64,000 nucleotides of DNA, taken from assembly GCA_018417955.1 (NCBI GenBank), contig JACTVC010000019.1, forward strand, positions 868,001 to 932,000. The letters run 5' to 3'. The position numbers were made by a program, and so were the translations under genes. The DNA is from Laccaria trichodermophora (Eukaryota > Basidiomycota > Agaricomycetes > Agaricales > Hydnangiaceae). A model generated the notes under the pieces. It saw nothing but the letters and a program-made list of their open reading frames with translations. It was not told the DNA's origin and ran no database searches. Below are positions 56,755 through 64,000 of this stretch, piece by piece; the stretch's first letter is position 1; each line of letters starts with the position of its first letter.

Positions 56755-59700
56755 ATGCTCTCCGCCTTCAAACGGCGGTTGGCTTCCATTTTACCACCAC
56801 AAAAGCCGGTCACCTATGGTCTGAACAACTCAAGGAGACTCGCCCAGAACCCTCGGCCAGCCCATCGCCAATTTACGACTTTTCTTGCCTCTAGTTCCCT
56901 TCGACGACGATATACGACCCCTTCGCACGCTACTCTTCGTCAAGTTCATATCCGTGCTATCTCCTACTCCTCGATTCCGAGGTTTGTTGCTCGCGCTTTT
57001 CGCGTTCCCATTGCTGGTGCTACGATCGGTGCCGGAGGATTGGGTTATGCGAACTATAAGTTTGAAGGTGTGTCTCAACCATCTTTTCTTCATTCACTGC
57101 CCTTCATTCTCAACTTATTAGAGGTGAGGCAGAAAACTGGAGCCTGGATAACTTCAGCCCAGGATACCGTTCATGATATATTTGATACCGCATCTGACGG
57201 TGTCAAATCCATAACGGCGCGTGTTTCCGAACTCAAACTTCCAGAAGTGCCCGCAATTCCTGCAATTGAGACACCGCAGTTTCTAAAGGACTTGTTTGCC
57301 GCAAAGGAACGTGAGGAGAAAGGGAAGAAGGAGAGTGAAGACGAAGAACCAGATGGCTCAAACAAGGGTTCACCGAAGGATGCTGCTGCCATTGCGGCCC
57401 TCGTTGCTGCAACGATGTCTTCACCATCTGATTCCAAACCAAACTCAGACAACGGACTAATGCACCTGACTAAGAAACTCATCGAGATTCGCACTATGCT
57501 TCTGAGTATCGACCAAAGCGACGCGCTCAAGTTACCTAGCATTGTCGTAATCGGAAGCCAGAGCTCAGGCAAAAGTTCTGTCTTGGAGGCCATAGTGGGC
57601 CACGAGTTCTTGCCGAAGTATGTCTTTCTTCTATTTCTTAGCCTTATCGTCCTGAACTTGTATATAGAGGCAACAACATGGTCACCCGTCGGCCTATCGA
57701 GCTCACCCTCATCCATACTCCAGGAAAGGATGGCCAAACCCCCGTCGAGTACGGTGAATTCCCAGGTCTGGGCATGGGAAAAATAACCAACTTCTCAGAC
57801 ATCCAGCGCACGCTCACCGACCTCAATCTTGCTGTGCCAGCGAGCGAAGCTGTTTCAAACGAACCCATCGACCTTCGCATCTACTCTCCCAACGTTCCAG
57901 ACCTCACACTAATCGATCTTCCCGGCTACGTCCAAATATCCTCCCTTGACCAACCCGAAACACTGAAAGAGAAAATCGCTGGGCTCTGCGACAAGTACAT
58001 TCGTGAGCCAAATATCATCCTTGCAGTTTGCGCAGCAGACGTTGATCTCGCCAATTCCCCCGCCTTGAGGGCGAGTCGAAAAGTTGACCCCCTCGGCCTT
58101 CGTACAATCGGCGTCATCACAAAAATGGATTTGGTACCTCCAGAACAGGGTGCAACTATACTCGCTGGGAATCGCTATCCCCTCCATCTCGGATATGTCG
58201 GGGTAGTGGCAAAAACTCATGGAAAGAAGGCGAACAAGGATTCGACAGCTCTTGTTGCCCAGCGAGGAGAGAGGGACTACTTTGGCTCACACAACGACGT
58301 CTTTGGCAGCTCCTCGTCTCTAATGGTTGGTACAGATACACTGCGTCGCCGGCTCATGGAAGTTCTTGAATCTTCCATGGCCTCTTCACTCCATGGCATC
58401 ACCAACGCCGTCCAGCTGGAGTTGGAGGAGGCCACTTATCAATTCAAAGTCCAATACAACGATCGTCGTATAACTGCAGAGTCGTATGTGGCAGAGACCA
58501 TGGATTCTTTGAAATCGCGGTTCAAGGGCTTCACTCAACAGTTCCGCCGTCCGGAAATTCGCGCCAAACTCAAGGGTATGCTCGACGACAAAGTCATGGA
58601 TGTTCTTGAGCAACTATATTGGTTGGACAAAAGGGCTCCGGAACTTGGTGCCCTCGGTGCTGACCCCAATCTCAAGCCAGAAGACGTCGAGCCCTATTGG
58701 AGACATAAGCTCGAAGCTGCCTCGTCACTGCTAACCAAATCCGGTGTGGGCCGAGATTCGACACTCCTCGTCGCCGATGGCCTTCGAGCTCTGATCGACT
58801 CAATAGCGGCTGGAGAGCCATTCACCTTCCATCCCCGCGCTGCGGAGCGCCTCATCCAATTCTCGCATATGATTCTGCGCGATAGGATCGGGCTTACGTC
58901 GGACCAAGTTGAAAATTGCATCAAGCCTTACAAGTACGAGGTGGAGGTAGAACCGAGGGAATGGGAGTCGGGCAGGGGGAGGGCTATTGATCTTTTCGAG
59001 AACGAGGCGAGCATGTGCGAGGCGAAGCTGAAGGAAATTAAGAAGAAAGTGGGAGGTGGGAGAAGGCTAAACGGTCTCATCGGCTATGTTAAAGCGCTGG
59101 AAGAGAGGCAAAAGGACAGAACGCTCAAGCGTTTGGAGGGTGTTGAGAGCGAGGAAAGTGCTGCTATCGAGGCGGATGATGCATCTCCGGAATCGTACCG
59201 CTATCCTCCTGCCCAGATTATGGATGGTATGTTGGTGACTAGTGACCTACCTTGACTGACATTTTGTTTTTTTAGCGCGATACGCGATTATGTACAGCGA
59301 CAGACTGAGCATATTAAAGCTTCGGTTAGCTGCATTGAGGTCGAAACGGTGTCGCGCAGGTCCTGAAAACGAAGTTTTCTGCCCAGAGGCCTTTTTGAAC
59401 GTGGTTGCAGACAAGCTTGCGTACACCTCTGCGATGTTCATCAACATTGAGCTCTTGGATCACTTTTTCTACCAGGTAAAATCAAAAAACTCTATATTTG
59501 TTCCACGCTTACTGACGACCTCCTAGTTCCCTCGCGAGATTGACTCAAGGTTGCTCTATGACCTTGATCGGCAGGAGATTGTAGAATTTGCTCGTGAAAA
59601 TCCTGCCGTTAGAAGACATTTGGATTTACAAGAGAGGAAGGATAAGCTAGAGGAGGTACGCAGATCGTTTGACATTCTCATCGTTATATTTCATGACGTA

Positions 59701-59801
59701 TGTTGCAGGTTATGAAGCAGCTCAACAGTTTGTCGACCCTTCGCGCAGATCCACAGCCTGTGCCGCGGCGTCATAGAGGGCTTTTCGGTGGTATGTTTTA
59801 G
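56755..59801 (+). CDS. MGM1: Mitochondrial dynamin-like GTPase Mgm1 (OPA1)
   Basis: Fuses mitochondrial inner membranes and maintains cristae. Six exons: 56755-57067, 57122-57617, 57668-59226, 59276-59475, 59527-59655 and 59709-59801. They total 2790 nt (929 residues). The Arg-rich presequence is followed by a Gly/Ala-rich membrane segment ([18 protein letters not shown]). GTPase motifs: G1 [10 protein letters not shown]2 region [14 protein letters not shown]3 DLPG, G4 TKMD. A charged poly-Glu/Lys linker precedes the G domain. A middle/stalk region and a C-terminal GED-like segment ([15 protein letters not shown]...[13 protein letters not shown]) end the protein. A rhomboid cleavage site is expected after the membrane segment but not placed. 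Confidence 0.95.
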
Positions 59802-60034
59802 GTCCATATTTTCTTTTCCTGGCCACGATTCACTTGCTGGAATAATCGACTCTCCTTATTACTTATATCATCCTATGTGACTGTTTAAGTTACTCGTATT
59901 GCGATACACTCTCCTCTCATTACAATAATACACCGTTCTAGTACGTCCAGAAGCTGCGGGCTGGGACACGAATGCGAAAGATTCCATCATCATAATGATA
60001 TTCAAGATAAAGATGTGCGGCGGAGTAGACAAAA
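59802..60034. other. Convergent 3' region
   Basis: 233 bp between MGM1 and the SCP2 gene. No open frame of note. Confidence 0.45.
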
Positions 60035-60635
60035 TCACAGCTTCGCCTTGGCACCCTGAAACGACATAAAATTAGAATGGTGGTGAGGAGAGAATCGGAT
60101 CAAATGCACCTTGAGAACGGTGTCAAGTTTTGTGGCGAGCATCATGTTTCCTCTCGTCTTCAGTTTGCCTGTCATGAATGCCTTTTGACCGTTGAGCTAG
60201 AAGGAGTTTAAGCGAGCGGCCGACAAGAAAAAAGTGTGAAAAGCCACCTTGCCGTTCGCGAGGTCGATCAGAGTCTCGTCTGAGAGAATGATAGTGACGT
60301 CGGCTTTCGGTTGAGCCTTGCCCTTGAAGACAGTTCCGGTCTTCTTCAAGTCAATCGTCCATGTCACAGTCTCCTTTGCGTCATTTGAAACCTGGAGTTC
60401 GAAGATACCGTTGGTCTATAAAACAGGTCAGTGGCAGAATTAAGACGATTGTGGGAAGAAAGCCTAACCTTTTTAATCTGTGCTTGCCTTTCTGTGTCAC
60501 TATACTTCTCAAAGACGTCTTTCAGGCCAGAAATGAGTTCGGAAGCCTGGTGGGGCCGGCTGGGATGAGAAGATGTGGAGGTGGGGCGAAAAGATTACGC
60601 ACGTTGAAGCCGGGAACTTTGATATCGTCGGACAT
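60035..60635 (-). CDS. SCP2 sterol/lipid-binding protein, peroxisomal
   Basis: Five exons on the minus strand encode about 125 residues. The SCP2 fold is read from ASELISGLKDVFEKYS, GIFELQVSN, TWTIDLKKTGTVFKG, ADVTIILSDETLIDLANGKLNGQKAFMTGKLKTRGNMMLATKLD. The protein ends GAKAKL, and the final AKL is a type 1 peroxisomal signal encoded by a very small last exon. Stand-alone SCP2 proteins (for example yeast Pox18) bind fatty acyl chains and sterols and support beta-oxidation. Confidence 0.93.
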
Positions 60636-61000
60636 TTAGGACGATGGGTGAAGTAAAGTTGTAGCAGCCATTTATCAAGTTTTACTTTTCATATGATAAT
60701 TAGCTGCTGACATGTGACCTTGCACATGAATTGAAATGACTCTGAGTGCAAGGATGCTCCCAAAAAAATATAACAGAATAATTTCTTACAGGCAAAAGGA
60801 TTGTTTCGAGATACTTTGGATCATTTGAGAGGTATGTAGCGCATGCGTAAATGGCTTTCGAACGTTTGTGCTAATGCCGGCGTAGCTGATGACTGCCGCG
60901 AATGCTATGCCATTTCAACAAGTGCACACACGCATCATCATTTCATTCAAGCGCAAATCGACCCCACAACCCTTGTCGCCGTCCTGAACGACATACGACC
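60636..61000. other. Divergent intergenic region, SCP2 and MAF1
   Basis: 365 bp between divergent starts, with no gene. AT-rich around 60690-60790. Confidence 0.45.
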
Positions 61001-62107
61001 ATGAAATACATTGAAATTCCCGCTTTATCGCGCCTAGCGCAATCCCTGACACACGAAGGCCCAGAATGCTCCGTGCACACTCGCATGGAAGCATATAGTT
61101 GCAAGAACATCAAACGCGACAAGAAACTCTTCAAGACCCTCGAGAATGCCTACCAGGAGGACGTATCCAATTCACCGCCCTTGCCTTCGTGGCTGGCCCT
61201 TGACCGCGAGGCAGACATGACCCCATTTGGTCCCATCGACAAACACGCCTCCAGAAAGACCCTTTATCTCCTCATTGCCACCCTCAACGTTGCCTTCCCA
61301 GACTACGAGTTCTCAGATGTCAGACCCTCCCAGTTCGCAAAGGAAGAGAGCGGCGCCGGCGTTCTCAACGCCCTGAGCAATACTCTTGTCTCTCCCCACA
61401 GAGCAGGCACAAGTGCCCCCCGCTCATACTCCTCTTATCCCCCAACCTCCTCCGACTTTTTCCCATCCTCTGTCCCTAGCTCCACGTCACCGTACAATCA
61501 GACCATTCTAAGCCCCCTAGCGCCCCCTCCGATAGTGTCGGGCACCCACCCAACCCTCTTCCGTTTAATTGACGACGTCATCGGACTCTCAGAGTGCGAA
61601 GTCTTTTCTTATACACCCGACATTGATTCCGACCCGCATGCAAACGACTTTTCCGATGATGAGGAAGACGTTGCGTCTGTCGCTGATGAGGGTTCATCAT
61701 CCGACGACGAACCGACCTTTGAGTTTGATAATTATGATGTTGATGAAGTGAAGCCGCTGAGCCATTCAAGTGATACAAAGATACCGCCGCCGACACCTCG
61801 GGCCGCCATCCATCACACACTTTTCGACGATATGCCAAACTCAATCTCGTTTTCCAACATCCGCTTCAAACGCCGAGGCGCTCTTCTTTGGTCTTCCCAT
61901 TGGTTTTTTTTGAACCGCAAGATGAAGCGCATCCTGTTTATATCTGTTTGGGCTCGGTCCAAAGGAATAGGCAGGATGTACGCATCCGACGAAGACGAAT
62001 ACGATATGGCGCGCGACACTTCCAAAGAGATGACCTCGGAGAGGTTCGTAGGCTGGGAAGGTGCAGTGGGTGCTGGCGCTCGAGCGATAGGACTGAAGGG
62101 TTATTGA
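61001..62107 (+). CDS. MAF1: RNA polymerase III repressor Maf1
   Basis: Single-exon gene of 368 residues. Maf1 box A is visible as MKYIEIPALSRLAQSL and VHTRMEAYSCKNI. Boxes B and C: SRKTLYLLIATLNVAFPDYEFS, then LIDDVIGLSECEVFSYTPDIDSDP and SHWFFLNRKMKRILFISVWARS. Two low-complexity insertions (Ser/Pro-rich near 61380-61520 and acidic near 61640-61730) separate the boxes, likely phosphorylated loops. Maf1 represses Pol III when TORC1/PKA signalling falls. An in-frame upstream extension exists to 60902, but the MKYIE start matches the family. Confidence 0.92.
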   Translation: MKYIEIPALSRLAQSLTHEGPECSVHTRMEAYSCKNIKRDKKLFKTLENAYQEDVSNSPPLPSWLALDREADMTPFGPIDKHASRKTLYLLIATLNVAFPDYEFSDVRPSQFAKEESGAGVLNALSNTLVSPHRAGTSAPRSYSSYPPTSSDFFPSSVPSSTSPYNQTILSPLAPPPIVSGTHPTLFRLIDDVIGLSECEVFSYTPDIDSDPHANDFSDDEEDVASVADEGSSSDDEPTFEFDNYDVDEVKPLSHSSDTKIPPPTPRAAIHHTLFDDMPNSISFSNIRFKRRGALLWSSHWFFLNRKMKRILFISVWARSKGIGRMYASDEDEYDMARDTSKEMTSERFVGWEGAVGAGARAIGLKGY

Positions 62108-62900
62108 ACTGGATCCGACGTGAGTTCTGGTCGAGCTTCGTTATAATCCAAACGCTAACCTGTGATTTCAACGCTAGCCAGCAATCATACCCTTTTTCAA
62201 CCCCTTCGGACATTACTTCTTCTTCGAACTTTTGATCCTCCTTCTCTTTGGTGCTGCTGCTTGATGTTTCACTAGTGTAAAATATTCTATGCTTCGTTCA
62301 ATCCACCGATAACTATGAAATGACTATCCCCTTACTGATTCAAATTGATAGATTCTGTCGTCCCCCCTCCATGTTTCAATATCGCAGATCGTACTCGTGG
62401 AGTTCGGATAAACTTGGGAAAAAGGCAGTCGCGAGGTGGTGACCATAGTAAGAACGCGGTGGTTGGAGGTAAAAAGATTCAAAAGTTTTCTATCGATGAA
62501 TTCGATCATGTGATCGCATCGAACCAGCCAGTCATGATCACTGCTACATCGAGTGCATCTTCCATCGTCGCCGTACAGAACGATCCGCCAATGACTCTTC
62601 GAGGATCCCTCCTGGCATTGGCCTACAGATGCTTCCAAGACCTTGCAAGTTGCCAAGATCGTCCAAGGCCTGGTAGATGCTTGGAAGTTTTGTCGGCTTT
62701 GTGACCTACCTCAGGCTTGAAAGCTTGACGTCACGACAGTCGACCAACCAACCTCCAGGATTTGTCTAGAATGACGAGGCAATGAAATGGAATGACAATT
62801 TGATAAAGGCGCATCGACTGAAGAATCACTTACAACACTTTCAGTGCACATTTTGTGTCAGCTGATCATGGTGGACCTACACAATCAAACATATATATGA
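62108..62900. other. Intergenic interval before PRP43
   Basis: About 790 bp. A 120-codon plus frame (62345-62704) and an overlapping minus frame have no recognisable product. A full CRE-type palindrome TGACGTCA lies at 62726-62733. An upstream 5' exon of PRP43 might be hidden here, but none is convincing. Confidence 0.4.
62726..62733. promoter_or_regulatory. CRE/ATF-type palindrome TGACGTCA
   Basis: An exact bZIP (ATF/CREB) consensus about 240 bp upstream of the assigned PRP43 start. A single site; function inferred only from the motif. Confidence 0.4.
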
Positions 62901-62972
62901 CTCGCTCACATTCCGAATCAACAGACAAACTCCCTACCAAGCAACCATATACTCCCCTCAACACCTCACCAA

Positions 62973-64000
<1,028 letters not shown>

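Noticed and set aside
62345..62704. 120-codon plus frame upstream of PRP43
   Set aside because: No family recognised, an overlapping minus frame of similar length exists, and there is no clear promoter or splice context.

Overview
This window is nuclear DNA from a filamentous basidiomycete fungus, most likely an agaricomycete. The evidence is dense intron-rich genes with about 50-nt introns, intergenic gaps often under 100 bp, and fungal families (DUF1748, Cwh43, Tms1, Mgm1, Maf1, a Zn2Cys6 activator, a Phx1-like homeodomain protein, a caspase-domain protein). The species cannot be named from the sequence.

Positions 1-11069 are a transposon nest. The left edge (1-955, minus) is an open Ser/Pro-rich frame without a recognisable family. 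From about 1432 an AT-rich, 5'-truncated Helitron runs rightward. It encodes a Rep (HUH, two-Tyr) plus helicase polyprotein that is now dead. It carries an in-frame TGA (4135-4137), a complete non-autonomous LTR retroelement (4857-8715, identical 319-bp LTRs, 5-bp target duplication CCAAC), and a second roughly 730-bp interruption near 9613-10340. A hairpin plus CTAA at 11049-11069 marks the Helitron 3' end, only 135 bp before the citrate synthase start codon.

Positions 11205-64000 are ordinary gene-rich chromosome. In order: mitochondrial citrate synthase; a ZNF830-like zinc-finger protein; COX10 and U1-70K (divergent); a homeodomain factor; TIM13 and JJJ1 (divergent); PRP18 and COX12 (divergent); sulfite oxidase; a DUF1748 protein; an inositol polyphosphate 5-phosphatase; a CCDC130/Cwc16-type splicing factor; the ARID subunit SWI1; a TMEM41/VTT membrane protein; a Zn2Cys6 activator; a caspase-domain protein; a J-domain protein; a CobW/ZNG1-like GTPase; phosphatidylserine decarboxylase PSD1; CWH43; the serine incorporator TMS1; the mitochondrial dynamin MGM1; an SCP2 protein with a peroxisomal AKL tail; MAF1; and the 5' part of the DEAH helicase PRP43, cut by the window edge.

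Mitochondrial functions (CIT1, COX10, TIM13, COX12, PSD1, MGM1) and RNA processing or ribosome assembly (U1-70K, JJJ1, PRP18, CCDC130, PRP43, MAF1) are over-represented. Three head-to-head pairs each join one of each class across 76-92 bp. Five introns appear to use GC-AG boundaries, and COX12 contains an 8-nt microexon. Exon models were built by eye; total coding lengths divisible by three and conserved motifs support them.
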